A stretch of 64,000 nt of DNA from Tremella fuciformis (Eukaryota; Basidiomycota; Tremellomycetes; Tremellales; Tremellaceae), in the NCBI GenBank assembly GCA_032768795.1, contig CP136490.1:4898001-4962000 (forward strand), given 5' to 3'. The notes beneath the pieces were generated by a model. The model was not told the DNA's origin. It did no database searches and was given only the letters and a program-made list of their open reading frames with translations. Both the position numbers and the translations under genes were made by a program. This document shows positions 46,272 to 58,280 of this stretch, piece by piece (positions within the stretch are counted from its first letter, which is position 1; every line of letters starts with the position of its first letter).

Positions 46272-49200
46272 CTACGCCCTACGCTTTCGCTTCCCCGCGC
46301 TATCCTCCTGATGCTTCCTCTTGATGCCTTCTTGTCTCGCGCGTTCTCTCTTCTCCTTTGAGATCTTCTCTTCTCGCTTCTCTTCCCGGTCGGCCACCTC
46401 CTTCCGATGACCTTCTTTCCGTTCCGATTGCTTGGCCTTACGCCTGGCGACCTTGTCTTTTCGAAGTGCTTGGATCTGTTGAAGGAGAGCCACGGCCTTC
46501 TTCTCTTCGGGCTGCATAACAACGGCACGCTTTTGGAGATAGGTCTTGTTCTTCTGTTTGGCCAGTTGTGGGGTCTTCGAGGCGAAGGGCAGTGAGGCTT
46601 CGAGCTTCCTAGGCACTTTTAAGGGGTTGAAACGCCTAGTAGACCGCTTCACTGGCTGCGAGTAATCAGAGATCATTCATTGGCTTCGAGAAGAAGGCTC
46701 ACCCGGTAGGCAGAATTGGGATCCGAAGGCGTATCAATACCTTCATCGCGCCGAATTTGACCCGTGAGACGCATTCCTTGCCAGCCGTTTTTGTCGGACA
46801 GTAGAAGCGACGTGACAGGGTTGTACAGCTTTTTGGGCTCGATCGAGTACCAAGCTCGAAGAAACACAATATCTTTGCCTCAGCTAATTCCGCCGTCCAA
46901 GAGACTAAAGCTCACCGCTCATCAGGATCTTGTCCTCGAAGGTCGCTCTGTAAGCCCCATCAGGCTTGCTAAGGGCCCGCTTAATCTGACCTCGAATGCC
47001 GGATACAGTCTTGATATTTGCGCCTTCGAACTTCGCCACTTCCAATGCCGAGTTGAACATGTCCTTGATGAACGCGGTATTCTTGAAGATCTTGTAAGGT
47101 ACGCCAGTAAGCTTGAGCTTCTTGACGATCTTCGTGCTGCGATCGATGTCGAGCACGACGCCCGTGGCGGACACGCGGAAGCCTGGCGCTTCGCCCGAAA
47201 GAGAGTTGAAAGCACAGAAACCGGTGTTCGGTGCGGATACCGGTCCATAGAAGGTCGCATAGCAGTGCATATGTTCAGGCGTGTACTTGAGGAGCCGATT
47301 GCGGATTGAGTGGTCGTCCAAGTGATAGATGGGGAGCGACTGGAACCGCCGCCACCCGAGCGAGAAGATGATGGGATCGTTCGTCTTAAGCGTGCGAGTG
47401 AACCATCGGTGTCGCTTGATTCGTACCGTCACATAGCCGAAGGACTCCTCGGCAGCCAACAAGCCGCCTACGATGATGGGAAAGGTAGGATCGAAGTGCT
47501 CGATCATCTCGCAGGGAACATTGTCGATCTCGAGACGAACATACGACCCGGAGCGGTAGCCTTCGATTTGGGCCCTGGCTTCGCTAGTCAAACCGTCGAA
47601 TTCGGCTTCGTTCAGCTGTTTTTGTCGAGCCATCTCTGCTTTTTGCTCGTCGTAAAAGTCCATCTTCTCCTCTCCCTCGTCTCCAGAGTCGTCGTACTGC
47701 TCGTCGAACTTGATCTTGAGCGCTTCTTTTTTCTTCGCCAACGCGGCGGCCCGAGCAGCCTCGTGATCCAGTTCAGCTGGTTTGGCGCCAACGTATGGGA
47801 CGTCACCGCCTTCTTCGTCTCCTTCTTCTTCAAGATCTTCGAAATCTCCTCCCTCCTCTTCGTAGTCCTGTCCTTCGGCATCGACATCGCCTGTAGGGCC
47901 GGAAATGAAGAGATGCTGGATGGAGTCGAGCATGGCGTCGTCTGACCACTTTTCAGCGATCATTCCACGGTCCTCATCAACGGTGTATCTGTCGTCGAAC
48001 CCATGATTGTTCTGCCGGTGCACACGGAAGAAGTCGTCTTGTGCCATCTGAGAGGATTCGGCATCCGCCGAGGATGGACGCGTCTTGCCAGCTGCAATCT
48101 CTTCGGGGGACAGATCATCCCCATAAACGAGAGACATGAGATCACGTCGACGCTCCATTCGAGCCGTAAAGCTTTTTGCCGCTTTCTTAGCGAGGTTGTC
48201 CTTCCACCTCGGTGCCTCATCTTCATCGTCGCTGCCCAGATCATCCTCATCGAGATCGAGACGGGCACCATCCTGCTGAAAGCCGGTGGCATTCTCGAGA
48301 TCGTTGTCCGAGTCGGACGCCGCATAATCAGCTCCATCGTCCGCATCCTCGTCGGAGCCGGATTGATCACCGGATCGACCATCGGAGATCTCCCCATCGC
48401 TGCCCTCTCCATCTTCATATTCATTGAGGAAGTCATCGTCATCTTCCTCGGCATCTTCATCGTCATCTGCGCTGTCGACATCATCGGACGGATAATCATC
48501 CGATGCCGAACCTAGGATAGGACCCCCGTTTCTAGGCTCGGCACGACGCCTCGTGCGCTGCTGCGACACAGACAGCGGCGCTGATGAAGAGCCGAAAAGC
48601 TTGATCTCCGACTTGGCGATGTTGTCGGCAAAAGTGGTGCCGGCGTCTTGCAGGTCCATGACCATCTTTTCACCCTCTCCCTGAGGGGCTATCAATCAGT
48701 TTATGCGATCTACTACACGGGAAGGTCAACCCACCATCTCCACCCCGGGTGAAGCTGCCCGGCACGTTGACATACACCGCATCCTTGTCGTACATGACAC
48801 CACCAACATCACTCATTGGCGCGTGTATGAGTTTCGCCTTTTCGCCCATTTTCCTCCTTCTTTCGCTCTCTAGGGTGGGAAGCGGACATGGGTCCGCCAG
48901 CCTTTCGACCTCCCTGACTTCCAAATCGCCAGCGCCGGGAATGTGGACTTTGGCATTCCTGGCAGGCAGATTAGGGCCTCTAAGGTAACCGTACAACGTG
49001 ATCGTCCTGTCAACTTTCGGGTTGAGGCGGATAGTCTCCCGCGATGTGAGGTCTTGTATCCGATCCGCTAGCAAGTATGGGTGCTGGTTGCGGAAGATGA
49101 GAGGCCGGAACTTCATGACGGAGATGAAGCGAGAGAGGAGGTTGATCTCGGCATCGGGATAGCGTCCATTGATCACTCCTGATAGGGAGAACAGCTTGGC

Positions 49201-49970
49201 TCCCTGGTAGATCTCGGTCCAGAACCGGTGCTTCAGCCTCTTCTTGGTGTCCTTCAGTGTTGACTGCTTCTTGATGAGATCCAGGTGGGATAGCAGGCCG
49301 ATGACCTTGGGGAAACCGTGAGATTGCAGGATGTTGAGAAACTCGAATGTTTCCTGCCCACTTAGCTTTACATCTCCAGATCATGATTAGACTGACCATC
49401 TCAAATCCAAAGCTGCCATCAATCATCAAGAGCACCAAGTCCACAACCTTGCCCAGATCAATCATTGAGTTTAGGTCATTGCCGCATTCAACGAAAGTGA
49501 TCCGTCGGGTCTTGCCGCTGACGACAGTGATCGGCCCTTGCGCTTGATTGAGCGAGTGCTTCGTGTAGCGCTTGACCAGGGATCGTAGCAGGGTGGACTT
49601 GCCCACTCCTGGAGGTCCGACGATACCCACGACAACGGGCGGCGGTGGTAGCCTGCCTTCATCCATGCCCTTCCCCTTCTCCGAAGTAACCTTTCTCTCA
49701 TCGGGGTTGCGGTTGACCAGCGGTACATGAAGGCGCTTCTGATCCTTGTCCGCGTTGCGGCGAATAGCTTTGTCTGCCGCTCGGAACGAGGATGATGTGA
49801 AAGCCTAGCCGTATGAGCTACTGCCGGAGTTGACACTGAGACAAGACGTAGCTGACCTTGGGGTTGTAGTTCTGACCACCGGAACGGTCGACGCCTTTGG
49901 CGGCATCCTTCTTGGCGAGCTTGCCACCGGCCGAAGCCTTATGGTGAGCTTTATGAGCTCTCTCCTCCAT
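46272..49970 (-). CDS. BMS1: Ribosome biogenesis GTPase Bms1
   Basis: Nucleolar GTPase of the small-subunit processome; it delivers Rcl1 and is needed for pre-rRNA cleavage. The start at 49970 reads MEERAHKAHHKASAGGKLAK, the usual basic leader. The GTPase domain has GIVGPPGVGKSTLLRSLV (P-loop), TVVSGKTRRITFVECGNDL and VDLVLLMIDGSFGFEM, then exons rich in Lys. AARP2CN-type text follows: GEKAKLIHAPMSDVGGVMYD and KDAVYVNVPGSF. A very acidic region comes next (DYPSDDVDSADDDEDAEEDD). The conserved C-terminal part has LRIEIDNVP-like YVRLEIDNVPCEMIEHF, MHCYATFYGPVSAPNTGFCA, ATGVVLDIDRSTKIVKKLKL and RSTRRFNPLKVPRKLEASLP, ending KRKRRA. About 1,150 residues, as expected. A Helitron sits 188 bases upstream of its ATG. 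Confidence 0.93.
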
Positions 49971-50158
49971 ATCGAGGATGAGCCCGAATGCCTTCCGCTC
50001 CGCTCGAAGGCACTGCGCGGCTTGGTGAGATCCTAGATATCAAGCAATGGTAGGGAAGGTATCTGATGTCCAGTTCGCAGAAAATCAAGACCAAGCTCGG
50101 TCACGTGACAGACGCGTGCCTGACAAAGATTGTCAAAAGTCAGTCTGCAAGAGCATTT
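49971..50158. promoter_or_regulatory. BMS1-proximal part of the shared BMS1/NOP9 promoter
   Basis: 188 bases between the BMS1 ATG and the 5' end of the Helitron. Together with 50842-50884 this is all that remains of the original 231-base divergent spacer. Confidence 0.45.
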
Positions 50159-50841
50159 TCAGCGTAGCTCTTACGGGGCGAATTTCTGCGGGTGTCCCTG
50201 GAACGAAAACGGTAAATGGGGGAATTAAATAAGAAAATTCCGGCCATTCTGATTTCATCAGCACAATCCTAATATGCATTGTGTCCTTGCCAAATTGCCT
50301 TTCATCAGAGAATAAAGATCTATGCATGAGGCTGATGCATGGAATGATCTCTGTAGCAGAACCAATCGCCTACATAGCTACTGCCATACCCTGCCCTATC
50401 ATTGCACCAAAATGGTTACAATAGCGCAAGTCTGACAAGACTGCAATAGGCTTGCCAGGTGGCAGCTGTGACATAGCCCCTGTGACCAGCTTGGCATGCC
50501 TATGATCATCTGATCAGCCTAGCATGCCCAACAAGCACTTGCGCATCTCTTGATGAAGTGCTTTAGCTTGCAACTAATCAATGTTCTACAGTACATCCGG
50601 CTTTGCCGGATGCTTGACCCGTAAGGGCTGCGATGGCTGCGCCGCTAGGCGCAAGGGGGGGTCTTGGGGGGGTGTCCCACCCCCCCATGTCTAACGGAAC
50701 CAAAGAACAAGGAATTGCATTAGGTTTTCCAAATTGCCTGAGAACCAATAACTTGAATACCTGATTAGAAATTCAGAGCTAAAAAAGAATTGAAATAACG
50801 AGCTACGCCCTATCGCGCACTTTCCTGCACGATCTACCTAG
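50159..50841 (+). mobile_element. Non-autonomous Helitron, copy 1
   Basis: 683 bases that match copy 2 (62727-63409) base for base by eye, with unrelated sequence on both sides. The 5' end is TC (TCAGCGTAGCTCTTACGGGG). The 3' end has an 8-bp stem with one C-A mismatch (ATCGCGCA, CTTTCC loop, TGCACGAT), followed by CTACCTAG. There are no inverted repeats at the ends and no target duplication. These are Helitron features. Flanking bases are T on the left and T on the right, so the insertion is at TT rather than the usual AT. Inside are a perfect CATCCGGC/GCCGGATG hairpin (50594-50612) and paired G7/C7 runs near 50656-50686. No Rep/helicase frame is present, so movement needs an autonomous partner. 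Confidence 0.85.
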
Positions 50842-50884
50842 TGAGCGCCAGAATCTACATCTGATCACCGCGAAGGATTGTAAG

Positions 50885-53669
50885 ATGCCGCGAGAACAAG
50901 TACGAAAGCGCGGAAAGAGGAAGACAAAGACGGACGAGGACTATGTCAAGCCGAAAGTAGCGCCGCAACCTGAACAGCTGCACTCCGAAGCTGGGCCATC
51001 TTCCGGACCATCCTTCCACCCTGCTCGCGCCGCCCTCATTGCTGGACATCGACCGCCTCCTGCTGCCCAAGCGGAGGAAGAACCAACGGAGAGTCAACAA
51101 GTAGAGCTAGGGAATCCAAACTTCCCGTTTGGTGAACTTGATCCCGATCTCAAGGGGTATTTCCGCACTGTCGAGGACCAGATCAAGGATTGGGAGGGTG
51201 TATCGTCTGTTGGAGAAGAGCGGGAAGGTTAGAGCTTCAATTGGTGCGTCTTCAGAAGCTCATCAGCTAGATAGACAGACTTTCTTGAGCTCAGTGCTCT
51301 CCGAGCTGCGCAACAATGAGCTGCTTGCAGCAACCGACCCTGAGACATCCATCGTGCTCGAGCGCCTACTACCTTCAATGGGGGATTGGGGACGGCGAGT
51401 CATAGGCGACGCATTCGGAGATCAGTGGGAGACGCTTATACGACACCGATTCGGCAGTCATGTTGTGCAGACCTGGCTCACCCTAGCTGGCGAGACTCTG
51501 GACCGAGAGGTGGGAGAACAGATTATTCTGAAATGGCGTGGCTGACAATAAAGGCACGAGACATCTACCCTCCCCAGCACCACAAGCAGCAGAAGGACTC
51601 AAGTGAAGGGGTTCTTCCGACGATGAGCTCTCTTGTCGCGACACTTGTGGAAAGCATCATGCCATCACTGCCATCCCTCATCAGCGACCCTCACGCCTCC
51701 CCGCCTGTCCGACTGCTGCTGCTGGTCCTCTCGCCCAATCGGGAGCTCCCCTCGTTGGAAGGTGGCGATGACCGTATCAGATCCAAAAAGAGCGACAAGT
51801 TCAGGAAGAAGCAAGAAGTCAAAGGCAAATCTATCTTCGGGGACGATATGGCCAAGTTGAAGGGCAAGGCGGCGGCGAGGAGACTCCCGGCAGACATCAG
51901 GGGCTTGCGACGTAAGATCCGAGAGGCATTGATGGGTGCGTTAGGAGAGGGCGAATGGAAAATTGTCGGCGGCCATCAGGTCGGAAGTATCGTCGTGCAG
52001 GTGAGCGCCCCTTGGTTGGCAAAGGGGAGCGGAAGACTTATGGCAGATGATGCTGGACCTTGAGGCAGAAGATGGAGAAGCGGAGAAGGAAGGCTCACTC
52101 TTCAATATTCTGACCGAAGGTCTTGTCTCCCAGCTTGGTGCGTGGTCCGCTTCCCCATCCTTCTCCGACTGATTGGTCAGACAAGAAGGAACCGCTAGAG
52201 GCTCGTCCATTCTTGACATCGCTCGTTGGAGTGCCGACTGGGACACACCTGTTTGAGGCTCTTCTGCAGCACTCCCCACAGCCTGTCTTCGAGGCACTGT
52301 GGACTCTATACTTTCGGGGCAAGATCGGCAAACTGGCAGTGCATCCATTCGCCAATTTCGTGGTGGCGAAAGGGGTCAATCGCTTGGGCGCGGACGGTGT
52401 AGAGAGCGCGTGCGCCGAGTGCAAAGCGGTTAACGGGGGCAAGGGCATGATCAGTTAGCCTGACGGTTGAACAAGAATGTCCCGGAGCTTATGTCGCAGA
52501 ATCGCAGCGAACGAGCGTATTGCATGCCTTGGCGGAGCGTGTCGCAGCTCTGGGGGAAGGGTGGGAGGTGCTCAACGAGGTGAGTCTTGTCAACGGGTGT
52601 TGGGGCATAATTGACGGTCCAGCTCCTGTTCTCGTCTCTCGGCCTGTCGTCTGACGACCACTCGATGCTGGTGCCGTGCCTTATGACCCTCAAGACATTA
52701 TCCGTGAGTGGGCTGGGATCGATCCGAGACCATGGCTGACGGCTCAGACATACAAGGCGATTTCGACAGGCGAGGCAGTGCAAGATGACGACGACGACGA
52801 AGCGGTCCCAGCCGAGGTCAAAGATGTAGACGCAGAAGAGGCAGCAGCGGCCGCTGCCCGTCGCGCCGCATGGCAGAACCGGCGCAATGCGCGACAAACC
52901 AAAGGTGGGCTCGAACCGAATTTACAGGGCTGCGTATTGCTTCAGTCGCTCGTCAAGATCCCTACGCCGGGGTCCGAGCCGGTGCTCAATAGGTTAGTCC
53001 ACTCTATACCTCTTCGACGATCGTGCAGCTCATCGCAGCTTGCTCGCACAAGACGCTCAAACTTTGTTGGGATATGCCACCAGCCCCATCGGCTCGCGAT
53101 TACTTGACGCGGTACTCGAGACGCCCTCCGTGCCTGTCAAGTACAAGCGCAAACTCATGATTGCATTCGTTGGGCACTACACGGCACTTGCAACGGACCG
53201 TATTGGCTCGCGCGTCGTGGAGCGTCTATGGGACGGCGCGGACTTGTACCTCAAGGTAAGACCCACTCCATCAGACAATAGGAGGCGCGCTGAGAGGCAG
53301 GAACGTATCACCAAGTCTGTCGTGAATGACGCTACTATGCTGGGCAACGACCCATTTGGCCGGTATATCGTCAAGCGGATGAACCTGTATCTGTACTCTA
53401 CCCGACCGCTGGACTGGAAGACGGCCATGGCGAGACAGGCGGCATCGGCCGTCACCGCCTCTCTGGTGGCGCCTTCGGAGCAGAAGCAGTCCGACATCAA
53501 GCTGGAGTCGACCAATGCTGCGCCGGTCGCCATCCCTGCTCCGGTTAAAGGGGAGAGGAAGGAGAAGAAGCGGAAACATCGGCCGGCAGAGGAGAAAGAT
53601 GCTATCGACGACCTGTTCGCCAGTGTGGACAAGCCGAAAAAGTCCAAGACCAAGAAGGTCCAGCATTAG
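50885..53669 (+). CDS. NOP9: Nop9-like nucleolar Pumilio-repeat protein
   Basis: RNA-binding protein of the 90S/40S pre-ribosome that binds pre-18S rRNA near the ITS1 cleavage site. The start MPREQVRKRGKRKTKTDED has a basic nucleolar-type leader. Pumilio-like helical repeats follow over several exons: FRTVEDQIKDWEGV, LLPSMGDWGRRVIGDAFG, LIRHRFGSHVVQTWLTLAG (repeat with SHVVQTWL), LKGKAAARRLPADIRG, FEALLQHSPQPVFEALWTLYF, KLAVHPFANFVVAKGVNRLG and YATSPIGSRLLDAVLETPS, then TALATDRIGSRVVERLWDG and GNDPFGRYIVKRMNL. The tail is basic (KGERKEKKRKHRPA, KPKKSKTKKVQH). This matches Nop9 in order and ends. The Helitron ends only 43 bases before the ATG, so the core promoter or leader may be altered. Confidence 0.88.
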
Positions 53670-53885
53670 CATCGGCACTCGTATCACCGTCCGGATCTGC
53701 GAAAAGAAGGAGGCGGGGCATGGAACAATGCAAGTGTTGCTATAGTGCTGTCTGTCTGTCTGTCGCTGTCGCGTGTCGTTGCTGTATATGCAAGGAAGGG
53801 CTCTATACTCTAAAGCTTCTATATATGCACAATGCCGCGCACCATCCCCAGGACGGTGCGCCCCTCTACCTATTGCGTGGCTAAA

Positions 53886-55163
53886 TTACAACCCCTTGAC
53901 GAGCTCGGCGGGCGGCAGGCCCTCAAAGCAGATCTGGTACACCTTCTCGAAGAGCGGGTAGCCCTTTGTGCGCCTGCGCGCGAACAAAAAGTTGTGCACC
54001 TCCTCGGCCGTCGCGGTGCCCTGCAGCTTCTGGCCCTTGAGGAGCGTCTTCTCGATGTGCTCGAACGACTTGCCGGTGCGCGTGAACTCCTCGGCGCACT
54101 TGCGGTTGCGCCCGCCGTAGCACGTCGTGATGAGGTCAGCGATGCCCGCCGACTCGTTGGCGAACGTGTCGGCCTTGCTGCCCTCGAAGAACTCGAGGCA
54201 AAAGTCGCGCATCTCGCCGAGGCCGATGCGCAGCACAGCGGCCTTGGTGTTGCCGCCCAGGCCGAGGCCGTCGACCATGCCTGCCGCGAGGGCGACCACG
54301 TTCTTCAGCGCGCCGGAGAGGGACACGCCGGCGACGTCGTCGACGCAGGACACGCGGAAGGCCGGGGCGGAGAAGACGGCGTCCCACAGCATGGCGTCGG
54401 TGCTGGAGGGCGTGCCGATGGTCGTCTCGCAGAACTGCTCCTGTGCGACTGGCAATTAGCACGGCGTCATTGTGCGGGTGGGCAGGGAGAGACTCACCCT
54501 CGATGGCGATGTTCGCGCCGCTCAGGGCGGAGCATGGTGTGCCTACGCGAGACTGGATGAGGTCGGCGAACGTGCGGATGTCGGTGCCGTCTACTTCGAC
54601 GCCCTTGATGGCGCTGACGCTGCGGGCGCCGGGGGTGATCACGCCCGGCCGAGACAGCTCGGACAGGACGGTGTGAAGGAATTGGTGCGGCACCACAAAG
54701 ACGAGCAGCGAGGCGTCCTTGACGACGTCTTTGAGGTGCGGCACGGCGACGAGGTTTGGCGGCAGGGGGATGTCGGGGAGGTATCGAGCATTCTCGTGCG
54801 TGCGATTGATGACCTCGGTCAGGGGCTTGCCACCGACCTGCACGGTGTCAGCTAGCTGCTTGGGGGATGAGTGGTGCTGCGCAGCGGGGGACTCACCTGT
54901 TTCTCGCGTACCCACATACGGACCTCTTCGTGGAACTCGTGCTTCCTCCGGGCCACATTCTCGGCCGCGATCTTGGCCAAGGCGCTGCCCCATGATCCGC
55001 TGCCGATGATCGCCACCTTGTGCTTGCCGGAAGGGAGGGGCGACGGCGGCAGGGCTGCCAGCGGCGAGGAGGGCCGGGTGACGGCGGGCGTGGTGACTGT
55101 GGACGAGGGGATGGAGAGGTCGGAGAACATCTTGTCTACGGAAGACGAAGAGGCGGAAGACAT
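53886..55163 (-). CDS. GPD1: Glycerol-3-phosphate dehydrogenase (NAD+)
   Basis: Reduces dihydroxyacetone phosphate to glycerol-3-phosphate with NADH, the committed step of glycerol formation under osmotic stress. The start at 55163 (MSSASSSSVDKMFSDLSIP) gives a Ser/Pro-rich leader. The Rossmann motif follows, KVAIIGSGSWGSALAKIAAE (GxGxxG), then HEFHEEVRMWVREKQ. Exon 2 has GGKPLTEVINRTHENARYLP, LLVFVVPHQFLHTVLSEL, ISAIKGVE-type VSAIKGVEVDGTDIRTF and SALSGANIAIE. Exon 3 has FCETTIGTPSST, DDVAGVSLSGALKNVVALAA (catalytic Lys after ALKN region), GGNTKAAVLRIGLGEMRDF and FANESAGIADLITTCYGGRN, ending PPAELVKGL. About 370 residues in all. It is divergent from a Gpp-type phosphatase, the next enzyme of the pathway. 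Confidence 0.95.
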
Positions 55164-56304
55164 GACGACGTGCGAGCTGGGGCGGACGGGGGGCTGGCTT
55201 AAGTGTCTAGGGCTACAGGTGGCGAAGGCAAGCGATACGCGATACGACGTGCGTGTTGAACGAGGTGGAAGGGCGGTGGGACGAGTGATGCGCTGGCGTG
55301 AGAACGGTGATGAGATAGTGGAAAGTGAGATAGATGAGATAGATGGTGCAGAGACAAGACTATCTATTCACGCCATCAACGTCCCCCGGAATACCCATAC
55401 CCTCGCTCGGGATACTGTACACATCATCCATGCTGTTCCATCCCATCTCCCATCGATACGGTACGGTATCCCGGGCGCTACCTGTATCCCTAACCCGTGT
55501 GTAATGACCCTACTCTGCCGCTCGCCCGAGGTGTCCACGGAGTCATCAGATTTTCACTCCCAGCACCACGTTCCCGAGGCTCTGATGAGCTGCATCAGAT
55601 GATTCATGACCGAACAGAGCCGATACCAGGCTTGCGACAAAGGTCCTTCGGACTTGGCTGCCTGCTGGCGGTGAGAAACCAGGGTCCAGCCCCACTTTAA
55701 CCAAGCGAGGGAAGGAGCTCGGTCTTGCTGTGCACGTCCCAACCGTGCGCCGCCCGGGAGATGCGCAGGATCACCCGGCGGCAACGGCGAGCATGTGTCC
55801 TGTAGGCCTGTAATCAGGGGCCGAAAAGAAATTTTACAAGGATCCATGGGAACGGGATGACGTCAGTGATCGCTGATGTGCCGCCGGCAACGGCTTTGAT
55901 GGAATTCCGGGTGGCGTCACACCCTCCTTTCCCCCTTTTTGGGGCCGGCACACGCCGATGAAACGAGGTCTTCCCTGCTATCTTGCCCTCTAGCGCCGAT
56001 GTGAAAAATCTTTTTTTGGGGCCGGGTGATGGGGGCGTAGGTGGAGCACAGCACCATCAGCAAGCAAGCCATCCATCCGGCCTTGATTAGCCTTGATCGA
56101 TCCAAAGCTGCACAGTAGCCTTGGCGACCGCCCGCCCTATCGCGTGGTCCCAGTATCCCCCCAACCCACCTCCGAGACCCGCGGCGACCGAGACTCACAA
56201 AACCACTTCTCTTCATCTTTTCCACAACTACCACTCGTGACTGTCGACCGGTCACTTCACTCAGCAACACTCATTGTACATCGTATCGCCACCACATCAT
56301 CACC
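55164..56304. promoter_or_regulatory. Bidirectional promoter of GPD1 and the Gpp-type phosphatase
   Basis: 1,141 bases between the two start codons. No gene is supported inside. One stress-response-type CCCCT core is seen at 55932-55936, followed by GGGG, but one copy is weak evidence. CT-rich sequence precedes the phosphatase ATG. Confidence 0.5.
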
Positions 56305-57604
56305 ATGTCCGTCTTCACCAAGCAGGCCTTCACCATGTCGGCGCTCCCGACGCCCTCGTCGTCGGTGCCGCCATCAGTCGCCGCCTCGCGCAGAGGATCG
56401 TTCGCTCGCCCTACAGCCACACCTGCGCTTTCGGGCACCATGACACCTGCCGTCGACCCCCACATTGTCCGCATCAATGTCGAGTCTGTCCTGTTCGACA
56501 TGGACGGCACGCTCATCAACTCGTCCCCGGCAGTCGTCAGGGCTTGGGAGCTCTTCGCCGAGAAGTATCCTTTGGACCTGGAGGACATCCTGCATTGTGA
56601 GCTGATCCTTGCGGCTCGCATAGCGCACCGCTGACTTCAGCCGCACACGGCATGCGCACCATTGACGTGTTGAAGAAATGGTGCCACATCACCGACCCCG
56701 AGCTTCTCGCCGCCGAGGTGATCCGGTTCGAGTCGGCCATCTTGCAGGCAGCCGAGGACATGGCTACCAAGCACGGCAAGGCCGGTATCGAAGTGCTGCC
56801 AGGCGTCAAGAAGCTCCTCGAGGACCTCGGTTCTCAGGCCGCCGAGCGCAACGGAGAGGAGAAATGGGCCATCTGCACTTCCTGTATGTCTAGCTACCAG
56901 AATGTTGTGAGTCAGCTGACACCTCAGCTACCTATTTCTACGCCGGCAAGGCTATTCCCATCGCCGGCCTCCCCACACCCAAAGTCTTCGTCACCGCCGA
57001 CTCCGTCACCAAGGGCAAGCCCCACCCTGACCCCTACCTCCTCGGCGCCGCCGGGTGCAATGCCTCACCATTCGAGTCTCTCGTGGTAGAGGATGCCCCG
57101 ACCGGTATCCGGTCCGGCAAAGCCTCCGGCGCACGTGTGCTCGCCACTTGCACATCGCACGACCGTGCCGCTCTCGAGAAAGAGCGCCCAGACTTCCTAG
57201 TCGAAGACCTCTCACACGTGTCGGTACAGTGGGACCCCACCACACAGACCTTCGCCCTTGTCATCGAGCAGCCTGAAGACCGCATCGACCCGCGCGCAAC
57301 ACCCGACGTCACACCGGTCGTGACCCCCGGCGTGTCCCGCCAGGGCTCGTTCTCCAGTGTGGGCATTCGACGGGGCAGCAACGGCGGCGACGACTGGCAG
57401 AAGGAGTGGAGGGGCGACGACAGTGTTGTCGGAAGCCCAATCCCCAGCCGACCAGGCAGCCCGGGGGCAGACAGAATTTCAGGTGCCGAGCTTGACGCAC
57501 TGAAGCGCAGCGAGCAGGGTGTCACGCTCGAGGGCTTCAAGCGTGCGCTTGCGGGCAACGCCGCCAAGCAACGGGCACAGACCGAGTACACCATGGACGA
57601 GTAA
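56305..57604 (+). CDS. HAD phosphatase, glycerol-3-phosphatase / Gpp type
   Basis: Probably dephosphorylates glycerol-3-phosphate to glycerol. Close relatives act on 2-deoxyglucose-6-phosphate, so the substrate is inferred from context. The start MSVFTKQAFTMSALPTPSSS precedes a Ser/Pro leader. The HAD motif I is VLFDMDGTLINSSPAVVRAW (DxDGT), then HSAHGMRTIDVLKKW. After an intron come AGIEVLPGVKKLLEDLG, KWAICTSST (motif II Ser/Thr), KVFVTADSVTKGKPHPDPYL (motif III Lys), LVVEDAPTGIRSGKASGARV (motif IV EDAPxGI). The family core ends near residue 250. A further 110 residues rich in Ser/Arg/Gly/Asp (RQGSFSSVGIRRGSNGGDD) follow, absent from yeast Gpp1. It shares a divergent promoter region with GPD1. 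Confidence 0.85.
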
Positions 57605-57817
57605 ATGTAGCATAGCGAACCCATTGCACGATAGAGATAGACACATAGACTTCATCGCATGCCAGCGGCATTGACTCGTACATTGATCAACTATCTCATG
57701 CTTGTGGCCATGTTTGGCTGTATGACTTCTGACGCTATCGTACACTTTCACTCCTTTCTCCTCTGATCGACAAATTGGAGGCTCAAATCCTGTTCTGGAT
57801 CTGCCCATGAGCTTTAT

Positions 57818-58280
57818 TCATGCAGGGTCCGTACGACTCACACGCTGAGCCTCCTCGGCCGCACCTTCCTTGAACGCCTGTACGTTGTCGCCCAGGTCAC
57901 TCCCAGAGGTAGAAGAGGTGGGACTAGTCGGGGCATTGCCCGTAGCGGTCGCGTGTGCGAACCCCTCTCGAACCTGTCTCTCAGCGCCGTAACCCCTCTT
58001 GCCCATGCTCAGTGTGGTGCTCTACTCACCCGGTCATACTCGTCCTTCATGCCCTGGGTGAAATGGTCCACACGACCTGGCTCCAGCGTGGCCCTCAAGA
58101 CATCTGCAAAGAGTCAACCCTCGTCCTCCGTCCCCTTCGACCTTCTAAAGCCTTGGGACGGCGGTGGAGGGGTGTCGAGCCGTACTCACCTGTGTCCTGC
58201 TCGCTGGCTTTCTGGGCGCTGGCATAGGCTTGCGGAGCCGCGCCGGGCGTCTCGCTACCGTGGGCGTGGAAAGAGTCCAT
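57818..58280 (-). CDS. Small hydrophilic unknown protein
   Basis: Not recognised. Three exons joined in phase give about 107 residues. Exon 1 reads MDSFHAHGSETPGAAPQAYA to the donor near 58190. Exon 2 is DVLRATLEPGRVDHFTQGMK and DEYDR. Exon 3 runs VREGFAHATATGNAPTSPTS to QAFKEGAAEEAQRVSRTDPA. The protein is hydrophilic, Ala/Thr/Ser-rich, without Cys or membrane segment, and with short amphipathic stretches. This composition is seen in hydrophilin-like stress proteins. It sits between the glycerol phosphatase and the aquaporin, which would suit an osmotic-stress role, but that is inference only. Confidence 0.6.

Noticed and set aside
47310..47945. Hydrophobic plus-strand ORF that resembles a membrane protein
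   Set aside because: It is the complement of the acidic, Glu/Asp-rich part of BMS1, which gives Val/Leu/Phe/Ser codons on the other strand.
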